Shown here one piece after another: positions 53,644 through 62,040 of a stretch of 64,000 bases of DNA; position 1 is the stretch's first letter, and each line of letters starts with the position of its first letter. The position numbers were made by a program, and so were the translations under genes. This stretch comes from CAWJPW01 sp963844845 (GTDB lineage Bacteria; Acidobacteriota; Thermoanaerobaculia; Thermoanaerobaculales; Sulfomarinibacteraceae). The notes beneath the pieces were generated by a model that worked only from the letters and a program-made list of their open reading frames with translations, was not told the origin of the DNA and made no database searches. The stretch spans positions 744,001 through 808,000 of the forward strand of contig CAWJPW010000003.1 in the NCBI GenBank assembly GCA_963844845.1, in the 5' to 3' direction.

Positions 53644-54030
53644 ATGCCGACCCTGTTCGAGAGAATCGTCAGCGGCGAGATCCCGGCCCACCGAGTGTGG
53701 GAAGATTCCCACCATCTTGCGTTCCTCGACATCAATCCCCGGGTCGAAGGCCACACACTCGTCATACCGAAGCGAGCTCACAGTGAGCTCTTTACCATGG
53801 ATGAGGCGGCGTTCGTCGACCTTTGGAAGGCGGCACGGACGGTCGCCCATCACCTCCAAGCGCGGACCGGCTGTGCAAGGGTCGTGACGGTGGTGCTCGG
53901 CTATGAGGTGCCGCACGTGCACATCCACCTGATGCCCACCAACCGCCTCGAGGACTTCCCGTTCCCGCCGGTGGACCGCGGCGCGAAGAGCCGCCTCGAG
54001 GAGACCGCACGCCAGCTGAGTACAGATTGA
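53644..54030 (+). CDS. HIT-family hydrolase (Hint-like)
   Basis: Small nucleotide hydrolase of 128 residues. The start LFERIVSGEIPAHRVWEDSH and HLAFLDINPRVEGHTLVIPK are typical Hint text. The catalytic triad motif is present as PHVHIHLMP (HxHxH). Substrates of the family are nucleoside phosphoramidates or dinucleoside polyphosphates. GGAGG lies seven bases before ATG 53644. It is divergent from arsR, with the arsR promoter region between them, and the stop is followed after about 125 bp by the MscS gene. The position Gly-Tyr before PHVHIH (LGYEV) differs slightly from the usual GQ.VxHxHxH. Confidence 0.92.
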   Translation: MPTLFERIVSGEIPAHRVWEDSHHLAFLDINPRVEGHTLVIPKRAHSELFTMDEAAFVDLWKAARTVAHHLQARTGCARVVTVVLGYEVPHVHIHLMPTNRLEDFPFPPVDRGAKSRLEETARQLSTD

Positions 54031-54155
54031 CCCGCGACGGCGGCCGCTGGAATGGTGCCATCCGCTCCGTCTACTCGCTGGAAGCGACGTCCGGTCCTCT
54101 GTGTCGTTCGACCCGAGATGCTGGGGGCGAGATCCCCGCGATGAGGAGTGCTGCG

Positions 54156-56324
54156 ATGAAGCCCTGCCGAACCGACACCCGATCTTCGTTGTCCCGCCGG
54201 ATTGCGGCGGCACTGGCGCTGCTGACGATGGTGGTGACCTTCGCCTTCGCCGAGGAGGTCGCCAAGAGGGACGTGGTCAACAGCGGGCTGGGGCCGGTCC
54301 CGGCCGAGGTGGTCCGGGCGACGCCCGCCGCTTCGTGGCACAGCTTCCTGGAGCTGAGCAGGGCCGGCCGCTTCAAGGCGGCAGCGCAGTGCCTGGACCT
54401 CACCGAGGTGGCCGAAAAGGAGCAGGCCGAGGTGGGGGCAAAGGTCGCGGAGCAGCTGTACAAGGTGCTGCAGGCGGCGGGAGCGAAGCTCGACGCAGTG
54501 ACCTCCGACACGTCGGAGGGACCGAAGGTGGGTGGCGAGCCGACCAACGTGGTGGTGGCGTTTCGCTTCAGCAGCCACGGGGTGGATGGCGAGGTGTGGC
54601 TGCGCCGCACACTGGACTCCGCCACCGGCGAGCAGCTCTGGCTCGTCACCCGTCGGACGGTCTCCAGTGCACCAATCTGGTACCGGGCCGTGGTGGAGGG
54701 ACAGGGAGTCGAAACCGAGGAGCTCAACCAGGGCCTTTCACCGGACGCGTCCGGCATCGACCGCTCCAACCCGCGGGCGGCGGTGGTGGGGTTCCTCACC
54801 GCGTGCCGCGACGGCGCCTTCGACAAGGCTGCCCACTTCCTCGACCTGGGCGCGTATTCTCCGGCCCAACAGCCCGACCTCGGCCCGCAGCTGGCGCGGA
54901 GGCTCAAGATCGTCCTCGACCGCACCTTCTGGGTGAACCCCGAGGCGATCTCCAACGACCCCGCCGGGGTGCCTGAAGCGGGGCTCGAACCCGAGCAGGA
55001 GCGACTCACCACCCTCGACCTCAAGGGCCAGAAAGTGGACATCCTGCTGACGCGGGTCCACATCGTGGGTGGAGCGGTGTGGGTGTTCGACCGCTCCACC
55101 GTCGCCGCCATCGGCCCCCTCTACGGCGAGTACGGTTTCGGCTGGCTCGGCGACCACCTTCCGGCGTTCTTCTTCTCTCTCGAGCTGGGCGAGGTTCAGC
55201 TGTGGCAGTGGATCGGCATGGCGCTGCTCCTGGCGGTGGGCTGGATGGTGGCAACCCTCGTGGCGCGCCCGGTTCTGGGCGCCCTCAGGCACGCCACGAA
55301 GCGAACCGCCGTGAGCTGGGACGACGGCCTCATCGAGGCGCTCGACGGTCCCCTGAGGCTCGGGCTCCTGGCGCTGCTCCTCACCATTGGCATCCCGTGG
55401 CTGCGCCTCTCGGCGCCGGCCCAGCACACCACCGGCGTCCTCCTCAAGCTGCTGGTCGTGCTCTTTCTCGCGTGGATCGCCAGCCGCTGGGTGTCGACCG
55501 GTGCGCGCGTCCTCCAGCAATCGGCGGTCACCGAGGCCAACCAGGTGGCGCGCAGCTTCATCCCCGTGTTCTCGCGCATCGCGATCGTGCTTGTGTGGGT
55601 GCTCGCGGTGGTGGTGGCCCTCGACCAGGTCGGGGTCAGGGTGGTCGGGCTGGTGGCAGGCCTCGGCATCGGCGGACTCGCCATCGCGTTCGCCGCCCAG
55701 AAGACCATCGAGAACCTCTTCGGCTCCATTGCCATCGCCGCCGACCGGCCCTTCCAGGTGGGCGACTTCGTGAAGATCGGCGACATCGTGGGAACGATTG
55801 AGGACGTTGGTCTGCGCTCGACGCGGATCCGCACCCTCGCCCGCACGATGGTGACGATTCCCAACGGCTCCCTCATCTCGGACCGGGTGGAGAACTTCGC
55901 TGCGCGCGACCGCTTCCTCTTCAACCCCACGATCGGCGTGCTCTACAGCTCCACCAAGGCCCAGCTGGAGTTCGTGCTGGACGAGACCAAGAGGATGCTC
56001 TACGGCCGCGACGATGTCTTCAAGGAGGTGGTACGGGTGCGCATTGACGGCTTTGGTGCCTCGTCCATCGACATCGGGATCTTCACCTGGATCCTCGCCA
56101 CGGACTTCAACGAGTTCAAGGCGCGCGTCGAGTCGATCAACTTCGCCATCTACGAGATCGTCGAGCGCTCGGGTACGGGCTTCGCCTTCCCGTCCCGCAC
56201 GATCTACACCGCCAGGGACGACGGCGTCGACGAGGACAAGGAGAGGGCCGTGGCCGAGCTGGTGGAGCAGAGACGCGAGGCTGGGGAGCTCTGGGTGCCG
56301 GAGCCCCCGGCCGGTGACGCTTGA
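54156..56324 (+). CDS. MscS-family mechanosensitive channel with large N-terminal domain
   Basis: Pressure-gated channel or relative, 722 residues against 286 for E. coli MscS. A signal peptide (RRIAAALALLTMVVTFAFA) leads to about 320 periplasmic residues with two similar halves: RAGRFKAAAQCLDLTEVAEK and RDGAFDKAAHFLDLGAYSPA. Four or five membrane helices follow; the last carries VGLVAGLGIGGLAIAFAAQK, the pore helix. The beta domain has RPFQVGDFVKIGDIVGTIED and RTMVTIPNGSLISDRVENF. ATG 54156 is chosen by GAGGAG seven bases upstream. The doubled periplasmic domain is not part of canonical MscS and may sense envelope state. Confidence 0.9.
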   Translation: MKPCRTDTRSSLSRRIAAALALLTMVVTFAFAEEVAKRDVVNSGLGPVPAEVVRATPAASWHSFLELSRAGRFKAAAQCLDLTEVAEKEQAEVGAKVAEQLYKVLQAAGAKLDAVTSDTSEGPKVGGEPTNVVVAFRFSSHGVDGEVWLRRTLDSATGEQLWLVTRRTVSSAPIWYRAVVEGQGVETEELNQGLSPDASGIDRSNPRAAVVGFLTACRDGAFDKAAHFLDLGAYSPAQQPDLGPQLARRLKIVLDRTFWVNPEAISNDPAGVPEAGLEPEQERLTTLDLKGQKVDILLTRVHIVGGAVWVFDRSTVAAIGPLYGEYGFGWLGDHLPAFFFSLELGEVQLWQWIGMALLLAVGWMVATLVARPVLGALRHATKRTAVSWDDGLIEALDGPLRLGLLALLLTIGIPWLRLSAPAQHTTGVLLKLLVVLFLAWIASRWVSTGARVLQQSAVTEANQVARSFIPVFSRIAIVLVWVLAVVVALDQVGVRVVGLVAGLGIGGLAIAFAAQKTIENLFGSIAIAADRPFQVGDFVKIGDIVGTIEDVGLRSTRIRTLARTMVTIPNGSLISDRVENFAARDRFLFNPTIGVLYSSTKAQLEFVLDETKRMLYGRDDVFKEVVRVRIDGFGASSIDIGIFTWILATDFNEFKARVESINFAIYEIVERSGTGFAFPSRTIYTARDDGVDEDKERAVAELVEQRREAGELWVPEPPAGDA

Positions 56325-56361
56325 CCCTCCCGAGCCACGCGGTGACAATGTGAGACTCCGC

Positions 56362-56447
56362 GCCGGAGTGGCGGAACGGTAGACGCGGGGGACTCAAAAT
56401 CCCTTGGGGGCAACTCCGTGCGGGTTCGATTCCCGCCTCCGGCACCA
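56362..56447 (+). tRNA. tRNA-Leu (anticodon CAA)
   Basis: An 86-base class II tRNA. The acceptor stem GCCGGAG pairs with CTCCGGC, followed by discriminator A and an encoded CCA (56445-56447). The anticodon loop is CTCAAAA with anticodon CAA. The long variable arm (TTGGGGGCAACTCCGT region) and the T arm GCGGG-TTCGATT-CCCGC are typical of tRNA-Leu. Confidence 0.95.
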
Positions 56448-56611
56448 TCTCGTCCCTTGCAGGTCGGCCGGCACCTCCTGAGCCTCGGGGGAAGGGAGGA
56501 GGTCTCTCGACCCTCTCAGAGCTCGCGCGACCGACGTATCAATCACCGGTCGGGGTGCGTTGATATACTTACGACACCGAGACAAGCGGAGGGAAGGGGG
56601 GCCGGTTCTTG

Positions 56612-57829
56612 GTGTCGGAGCTGTATCGCGTGCCGGTGCTGGTGGGGCTCGGCGCGATCCTCCTGCTCGTCGTGGCGGTACTCGTGGTGAGCTTGGCGCG
56701 GGCGACGCGGAGGAATCGTGAGCTCATGGATGAATTGGCGCGCGCGGTCGAGGATGCGCAGCAGCTCGGCGCGCCGATGCGGCGGTTGGAGCGGGAGCTG
56801 GAGTTCATCACCGAGTGGCTGCGCGAGTTCCCCTCGCTCATGAGCCGGCTCGGCAGCTGTAGCCAGCTGCGGGAGATTCCCCATGTGCTCGTCGAGGGAA
56901 TGGTCAAGACCTTCCAGGCCGAGCAGGCCGTGGTGGTGCTCAGGCGACGCAGCACCTTGCGTGATCCTGAGCGCGACCACAACCTGATCGTGGCTGCGGT
57001 GGCCACACCGGAGGCGGGCCTCGACCTCGGCGCCGAGATCCCCATCGGCGAGGGACAGCTGGGGATCGCCGCGGCGAGCATGCGGGCCTCCGAGAGCGAA
57101 CCCTTCGCCGACGACCAGGCAGCGGCCCGACAGCCCCCCAGGCATGGTGGGCACATGGCTCTCGATGCGGTGGCGCCCATGGTGGTGGGTGACACTCTCG
57201 TTGGGGTCGTCGGCTTCGCTCGCTCGGCGCGCAACATTCCAAATGCAAAAGACATGCTGAACGCTATCGCGCAGCTCGGCGGTCTGGCGCTGCACAATCT
57301 CTGGACCTACCGGCGGGCGCGGGTCGCCGCCGACACCGATGGGCTCACAGGGATCCTCAACAAGAGTGCCTTGCGCTTCCGCTTCAGCGAGCGGGTGTAC
57401 GAGGCCGGTGAGCGTGGCGGCAAGGTGGCCGTGTTCATGTTCGACATCGACCACTTCAAGAACTACAACGACCGCAACGGCCACGTGGCGGGCGACGAGG
57501 CGTTGCGGTTGGTGGCGCGCCTGGCCGGCGAGTCGATCCGGGCTGACGACATCTTCGGCCGCTTCGGCGGCGAGGAGTTTCTGGTCATCCTCCCGGATCG
57601 CAGTGCCGCGGAGGCACGGATCGCCGCGGAGGCCATCCGGAGCTCCATCGGAGAGTTCCACTTCCCGTTCGGCGAGGGCCAGCCGACGGGTCGGCTCACC
57701 GTCAGTGGCGGTGTCGCGGTCTACCCCGACAACGGGGGCGACAGCGTCGATGTGCTCAAGGCGGCGGACGAGGCCCTCTACCGAGCCAAGAATCTCGGCC
57801 GCAACCGTATCGAGGTCGCCCCTGGGTGA
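56612..57829 (+). CDS. Membrane-anchored GAF-GGDEF diguanylate cyclase
   Basis: Predicted cyclic-di-GMP synthase of 405 residues. One N-terminal membrane helix (PVLVGLGAILLLVVAVLVVS) is followed by a coiled coil, a GAF-like domain at about 80-230 and a GGDEF domain at 240-400. Catalytic text: DTDGLTGILNKSALRF, FDIDHFKNYNDRNGHVAGDE, GRFGGEEFLVILPD, with RADD as the inhibitory site five residues before GGEEF. The start is TTG 56609 or GTG 56612; a G-rich stretch lies upstream but no clean ribosome site. It follows tRNA-Leu by 164 bp and converges on the RdgC-like gene, with only 3 bp between the stops. Confidence 0.9.
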   Translation: MSELYRVPVLVGLGAILLLVVAVLVVSLARATRRNRELMDELARAVEDAQQLGAPMRRLERELEFITEWLREFPSLMSRLGSCSQLREIPHVLVEGMVKTFQAEQAVVVLRRRSTLRDPERDHNLIVAAVATPEAGLDLGAEIPIGEGQLGIAAASMRASESEPFADDQAAARQPPRHGGHMALDAVAPMVVGDTLVGVVGFARSARNIPNAKDMLNAIAQLGGLALHNLWTYRRARVAADTDGLTGILNKSALRFRFSERVYEAGERGGKVAVFMFDIDHFKNYNDRNGHVAGDEALRLVARLAGESIRADDIFGRFGGEEFLVILPDRSAAEARIAAEAIRSSIGEFHFPFGEGQPTGRLTVSGGVAVYPDNGGDSVDVLKAADEALYRAKNLGRNRIEVAPG

Positions 57830-57832
57830 TGG

Positions 57833-58744
57833 TCAGCCCGCCTTGAGGCGGGGCGCGACCGTGGCGAACTTGCGGTCGAGCAGATCCCACACCGCGGCGA
57901 TGTGCTCGAGCCGCTCGTCCAGGGTCTCGATCCAGGTGTCGTGGCGTTCGGTGTCCAGACGAAGCCCGCCGATGCGAAAGCCGAGGCCGTCGAGCCTGAA
58001 GCTGGTCTCCTCGGTGAGCAGCTTGGCGGCGAGGATCTCGGCCCCCTGCTCCACGTAGCGCAGGAGGTCGGGAAGCACGACGCCGCGCAGGCTCACGGCC
58101 GCGTCGTGGCTCATGAGGCGGGCGCTGCCACTCTCGGGTTCCACCATGACCTCGCCGTCCTCGAGGAGAGCGGCGAGGAAACGACACCCGAGCACCGACT
58201 GCCCTGGGCCGCTGGCGTCCACCAGATCGCTGGTGATGGTCGCCTCGCCCCGGTCACCCCAGGGCGTCTTCAGCTCGCAGGTGATGTCGATCTCGGCGAG
58301 GAGCGCCGCCACTCGACCGAGTAGCGCGTTAGCAGTGGTGCCCACGTAGAGCACGTCACCGTCGAGGCAGCACTCCACCACCTTCACTCGAGGGGAGGTG
58401 TGCGCCAGCACCTCCTCCTCGGCCTGCTCGCGCAGCTTCTTGCGGCGGCCGGCGCCCACCCCGGGGGCGCCGGTGGCGTCGCGCTCCGCCTTGAGCAGCA
58501 CCTTCAGGCGCTCGGCTACCGCGGTCGCGTCGGGGCGCACGCGGTCGAGGCGCACCCGGAATGCCCAGCGCTGCTGGCCGACGCGGTACGGGGCTTCCGG
58601 CTCGAACGGCAGGAAGCCGATGCGCTCGCGAACGCTGGAGCCGGGGGTGATCTCGCGGAACGCCGCGGCTTCGAAGTCCGGCTCCTCGGGCCGGGTGAGG
58701 ATGTTGAAACGGGTGATGCTGGCGGATCCGCTGAGCAGGCCCAT
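57833..58744 (-). CDS. RdgC-like recombination-associated protein (short form)
   Basis: 303 residues, resembling the recombination-associated RdgC family, DNA-binding ring proteins that limit RecA action. The parts that fit are a start MGLLSGSASITRFNI, VRERIGFLPFEPEAPYRVG, RWAFRVRLDRVRPDATAVAE, a basic turn RRKKLREQAEEEVL, and VECCLDGDVLYVGTTANALL. The C-terminal half (MSHDAAVSLRGVVLPDLL) is less recognisable. Similar short forms occur in acidobacterial genomes as I recall; E. coli RdgC is also 303 residues. ATG 58744 follows AGGGGGA by a few bases; 76 further in-frame residues upstream are rejected as low-complexity. Confidence 0.6.
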   Translation of the reverse strand: MGLLSGSASITRFNILTRPEEPDFEAAAFREITPGSSVRERIGFLPFEPEAPYRVGQQRWAFRVRLDRVRPDATAVAERLKVLLKAERDATGAPGVGAGRRKKLREQAEEEVLAHTSPRVKVVECCLDGDVLYVGTTANALLGRVAALLAEIDITCELKTPWGDRGEATITSDLVDASGPGQSVLGCRFLAALLEDGEVMVEPESGSARLMSHDAAVSLRGVVLPDLLRYVEQGAEILAAKLLTEETSFRLDGLGFRIGGLRLDTERHDTWIETLDERLEHIAAVWDLLDRKFATVAPRLKAG

Positions 58745-58940
58745 GCTTTCCCCCTTTGCCGACGGGAGCGCCGGTCGAGCGAGGATCATAGCGAACCTCT
58801 CCCGGCAGGGGCGAGGCCGGCGCATCTCGTCCGCGTCGCTCCGAGTCTGTGCTTCGGATCGGTTAGAAAGATGTTCTGGGTGAATCACTTGTGAGGCGTG
58901 AGCGGGCGCCTGCCCTGCCTCGCCTCGTCGTGCCCTTGAC

Positions 58941-58961
58941 AGGGCGGTGAAGCTCCGCCCT
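58941..58961 (-). terminator. 7-bp hairpin downstream of the DUF374 gene
   Basis: AGGGCGG (58941-58947) and CCGCCCT (58955-58961) form a stem with a 7-base loop, 53 bases past the stop of the acyltransferase gene on the minus strand. No T-run follows. The rest of the 269-bp gap (58745-59013) shows no gene and must hold the RdgC-like promoter. Confidence 0.4.
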
Positions 58962-59013
58962 CGGGTCTGCACGACGGTCTGTACGCATGGAGGAAACCGC
59001 CGCGCGTCGGCGC

Positions 59014-59655
59014 CTACGGCCAGAGGGAACGCCCGTGGAGCTCGTGGTCGAGGGCTGTGGTCATGCGGACGAGCGCCTCCTGGAGGCGGACCAGGCCCTC
59101 CTCGATTGTGGTCTCCGGGTCGATCGTGATGGGCGGGCCGAACTGCACCAGCGTCTGCGCGAAGGGTGCCGCGAGAACCATCATGTCCCAGGAGCGCAGC
59201 ATCCAGTGCGGCCTGGCCGAGAAAGAGGTGGGCAGCAGCGGGATCCCGAGGCTGCGGGCGAGCTCGACGACACCGCGCCTGGGGACGCCGCGGGGGCCGC
59301 GAGGCCCGTCCACCGTGAGCCCGGCGATCTTGCCGCGGCCGTCGCGGATCCAGCTCTCCATCTCACCAAGAGCCCGGCCGCCGCCTTTCCCGGTGGAGCC
59401 GCGGGCAGCGGTGAGGCCCAGCGGGGCCACCGCCCGGGCCGCGATCTCGCCGTCCGCCGAGCGGGACGCCATCGTGAGCACGCCACGGTGTGCCACACAG
59501 AAGAGGGGCCCCTGCAGCCGTCCGTGCCAGGTTGCCAGGACGTTGCTGGGATGGCGGTCCAGCCACTCGAGGCCGCGCACCTCGAAGCGCAGGGTGCGGC
59601 GCCAGAGCTGCAGGACCTGGCCGAGGAGATCACCGAGGAGCCGGGCCTTCCACAT
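59014..59655 (-). CDS. DUF374 lysophospholipid acyltransferase family protein
   Basis: Membrane-associated acyltransferase-like protein, 213 residues. Family text: SNVLATWHGRLQGPLFCVAH, ARGSTGKGGGRALGEMESWI and IAGLTVDGPRGPRGVPRRGV, the DUF374 signature. The classic HX4D motif of glycerolipid acyltransferases is not seen in usual form; WHGRLQG takes its place, as in other DUF374 proteins. Members are often linked to lipopolysaccharide or lipid A assembly. The start may be ATG 59655 or ATG 59688, the latter sharing CATG with a possible start of the divergent prenyltransferase. No good ribosome site is seen for either. Confidence 0.85.
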   Translation of the reverse strand: MWKARLLGDLLGQVLQLWRRTLRFEVRGLEWLDRHPSNVLATWHGRLQGPLFCVAHRGVLTMASRSADGEIAARAVAPLGLTAARGSTGKGGGRALGEMESWIRDGRGKIAGLTVDGPRGPRGVPRRGVVELARSLGIPLLPTSFSARPHWMLRSWDMMVLAAPFAQTLVQFGPPITIDPETTIEEGLVRLQEALVRMTTALDHELHGRSLWP

Positions 59656-59701
59656 CCGCCGAATTGTAGACCACCGGGAAGGAGGCATGGCGGGCTCGCC
59701 C

Positions 59702-59707
59702 TATAAT
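59702..59707 (+). promoter_or_regulatory. TATAAT seven bases before the prenyltransferase GTG
   Basis: TATAAT at 59702-59707 would start RNA at about 59714, exactly the likely GTG start of the UbiA-family gene, implying a leaderless mRNA. No -35 box is clear. Confidence 0.35.
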
Positions 59708-59713
59708 CGTCGG

Positions 59714-60592
59714 GTGCCCCGCCTCGCGATCCTGCTGCGCAGCCTCCGGCCAGAGCAGTGGCTCAAGAACGGCTTCGTTCTCGCGCCGCTGGTGTTCGCG
59801 GGCAGGATCGGCGATCCCACAGCGTGGGGCCGCGCCCTGGTGGCCACAGCCTGCTTCTGCTCCGCGGCCTCGGCCACCTACCTTCTCAACGACGTGCGCG
59901 ATCGCGCGGCGGACCAGGCTCATCCGCTGAAGCGGCTGAGGCCGGTGGCAAGTGGCGAGCTCCTGGTTCCGGCGGCGCTGGTCGTCGCTCTCGCCTTGGT
60001 CATCGGTGCGGCGATTCCGGCCGTGATCCTGGGTGGTTGGTTCCCGTTCACCCTGGCGGGATACCTCGCTCTCACGGTGCTCTACACCTGGGTCCTCAAG
60101 GAGCACGTGTTCCTGGATGTGTTGGTGGTCGCGGGCGGGTTCGTGCTGCGGGTGGTGGGCGGCGCGGTGGCGATCCCGGTGCCGGTCTCCAACTGGCTGC
60201 TGCTGTGTGCGTTCCTTCTTGCCCTCTACCTGGCGCTGGGCAAGCGGCGCACCGAGCTCGTCGTTCTCGGGATCACCGCGGGCGATCACCGGGCGGTGCT
60301 CGGCCAGTACTCGTTGGCCCTGGTGGACCAGGCGATCGCGGTGGTGCTGGGCGCGACCGTGGTGGCGTACTGTCTTTACACGCTGGCGCCGGGGACCGTG
60401 GCGCAGGTGGGCTCCGAGGGGCTCATGGCGACGGTTCCCGTGGTGCTCTACGGGCTGCTCCGCTACCTCTACCTGCTTCACCGCCACGAGCTCGGCGGCA
60501 GCCCGACGCGGGCTCTTCTCACCGATCGCCCGCTCCTGGTGTGCGTGCTCCTGTGGATCGCGGTGGCCGCAGTGGTGGTGGGGCTTCGCTAG
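59714..60592 (+). CDS. UbiA-family prenyltransferase (decaprenyl-phosphate phosphoribosyltransferase-like)
   Basis: Polytopic enzyme of 292 residues with eight or nine membrane helices. It opens with LLRSLRPEQWLKNGFVLAPL, the mark of the branch that transfers phosphoribose to polyprenyl phosphate (mycobacterial Rv3806c type). The first Asp-rich motif is NDVRDRAADQAHPLKRLRPV, followed by ASGEL; the second is around YTWVLKEHVFLDVLVVAGGF. In actinobacteria this activity starts arabinan synthesis; here it may feed surface glycan or another isoprenoid pathway. GTG 59714 is preferred to ATG 59687 since AAGGAGG is only one base from that ATG. Its stop codon TAG belongs to the CTAG repeat. Confidence 0.82.
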   Translation: MPRLAILLRSLRPEQWLKNGFVLAPLVFAGRIGDPTAWGRALVATACFCSAASATYLLNDVRDRAADQAHPLKRLRPVASGELLVPAALVVALALVIGAAIPAVILGGWFPFTLAGYLALTVLYTWVLKEHVFLDVLVVAGGFVLRVVGGAVAIPVPVSNWLLLCAFLLALYLALGKRRTELVVLGITAGDHRAVLGQYSLALVDQAIAVVLGATVVAYCLYTLAPGTVAQVGSEGLMATVPVVLYGLLRYLYLLHRHELGGSPTRALLTDRPLLVCVLLWIAVAAVVVGLR

Positions 60593-60621
60593 TGTCCTGT
60601 TTGGGAAGCCCGATGTGCTAG
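60589..60621 (+). repeat. CTAG-bounded repeat, copy 2, between convergent stop codons
   Basis: Begins CTAGTGTCCTGTTTGGGAAG and ends TGTGCTAG, 33 bases. It fills the whole gap between convergent genes: its left CTAG supplies the TAG stop of the prenyltransferase (60590-60592) and its right CTAG supplies the TAG stop of hemG on the minus strand (60618-60620). It matches copy 1 (44858-44889) at 29 of 32 bases. Confidence 0.85.
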
Positions 60622-61994
60622 CCGAGCCGTTCGGCGAGCCTGCCGGCGGCGGCGCGGGCCTGGCGGATGCAGTCGTTCACCGACACGCCGCGATACGACG
60701 AGCCGGTGACCTCGAGGTCGGCCGCCCGGGTGGCGCTCTCGATTGCCTCCACCCGCGCCAGGTGACCGAGGTTGTACTGGGTGATCCCGGCCGGGTGGCG
60801 GACGATCCAGGTGCGGTCGGCTGATGGGGCGCGGCCCAGGTAGCGACGCAGTGCCCCGTCGACCCGGGCCAGCAGGCCGTCGTCGTCCAGCTCCAGGACG
60901 TCGGGGTCGCGGGCGCCTCCGAGCATGGTGCGAAGGAGGAGGTGGCCGGGCGGAGCCTGGTCGGGAAAGATGGAGTGGCAGTAGAGGCAGCCGAGGATGC
61001 CCGCGTGCTCCCCTCCCGGCACCAGGAAGCCGAAGCCGTCGAGTGGTTGTCCGAAGGTATCAGGGTTGGCGTAGGCGGACATCACCACGGCGATGGGCGC
61101 AGTGGGGATTGCCGACATGGGTGCCACCGCCTCGGGCGCGAGCCCTCCCACGAGGTTGGCGGCCTGTGCGGCTGGGAGCGCCAGGAGCACCCTGCGGGCG
61201 GTGATGTTGCGGCCTTCGGCGCGAATCATGAACCCGTCGCCGCTGCGCTCGAGGGCGCGAACCGGGGTGTCGAGGAGGAGCCGTGTGCCCAGCGCCTCGC
61301 CGAGGCTGCGGCTGAGCTGGCCCATCCCCTGACGGAGGGTGGTGAGGGTACCGCCCGGCCCGGTGGGCCCGCCGCCCCCAGTGACGCCGGCCCGCTTTGC
61401 CTCGCGGCGTTTGGCGAGCATCGCACGGGTCAGGGAGCCGTGGCGGGACTCCATCTCGGCCATGCGCGGGAAGGTGGCCGCCAGCGACAGCTCTCTGGGG
61501 TCGCCGGCGAACACACCGGTGACCATGGCGTCCACCAGCACATCGGCCGCGCCGCGACCGATGCGGCGGCGGGCGAACTCGAAGACCGACTCGTCCCCGA
61601 CTGGACGGCGGCGCCCGAACACCTCGAAGAGAACCCGCAGGCGGGGCCCGAGGGGGAGCACGTCCGAGGTGAGGAAGGCCGGCGGTGCCAAGGGAACGCG
61701 CCGCAGCATGCCGTCGCGGGCGATGAAGCGGGCGGCGGAGGACTCATCGGCTCCCACCAGGTCGTCGCCGAGCCCGAGAAGGGTCGCCAGATCCAGGGTG
61801 TCGGGGGCGTTGTCGAGAAACCCCTGGGGGCCCCACTCCAGGGTGTGGCCGTCGGCGTGCTCGGTGTGCACCTTGCCGCCCGCGCGCTGGGAAGCCTCCA
61901 GCACCACCGCCTCGATGCCGTGGTCGTGCTCGAGCCAGGCTGCAGCTGCCAGCCCTGCGATGCCGCCCCCGATGATGGCCGCCGTGGTCTCCAT
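60618..61994 (-). CDS. hemG: Protoporphyrinogen/coproporphyrinogen oxidase (FAD, HemY/PPOX type)
   Basis: Oxidises protoporphyrinogen IX (or coproporphyrinogen III) in haem synthesis, 458 residues, membrane-associated. The FAD-binding N-terminus is TAAIIGGGIAGLAAAAWLEH with VVLEASQRAGGKVHTEHADG. Family text continues with WGPQGFLDNAPDTLDLATLL, DVLVDAMVTGVFAGDPRELS, LTTLRQGMGQLSRSL and the C-terminal ADLEVTGSSYRGVSVNDCIR. The start ATG 61994 follows GGGAGG by six bases; a longer open frame upstream lies within the permease gene. It is last in a minus-strand series after the two permease genes. Whether it acts on proto- or copro-porphyrinogen cannot be told. Confidence 0.92.
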   Translation of the reverse strand: METTAAIIGGGIAGLAAAAWLEHDHGIEAVVLEASQRAGGKVHTEHADGHTLEWGPQGFLDNAPDTLDLATLLGLGDDLVGADESSAARFIARDGMLRRVPLAPPAFLTSDVLPLGPRLRVLFEVFGRRRPVGDESVFEFARRRIGRGAADVLVDAMVTGVFAGDPRELSLAATFPRMAEMESRHGSLTRAMLAKRREAKRAGVTGGGGPTGPGGTLTTLRQGMGQLSRSLGEALGTRLLLDTPVRALERSGDGFMIRAEGRNITARRVLLALPAAQAANLVGGLAPEAVAPMSAIPTAPIAVVMSAYANPDTFGQPLDGFGFLVPGGEHAGILGCLYCHSIFPDQAPPGHLLLRTMLGGARDPDVLELDDDGLLARVDGALRRYLGRAPSADRTWIVRHPAGITQYNLGHLARVEAIESATRAADLEVTGSSYRGVSVNDCIRQARAAAGRLAERLG

Positions 61995-62040
61995 CGTGCC
62001 CCTCCCGGACCCGCCTGGGTCCGCGCGCTGCGGCAGGGTA

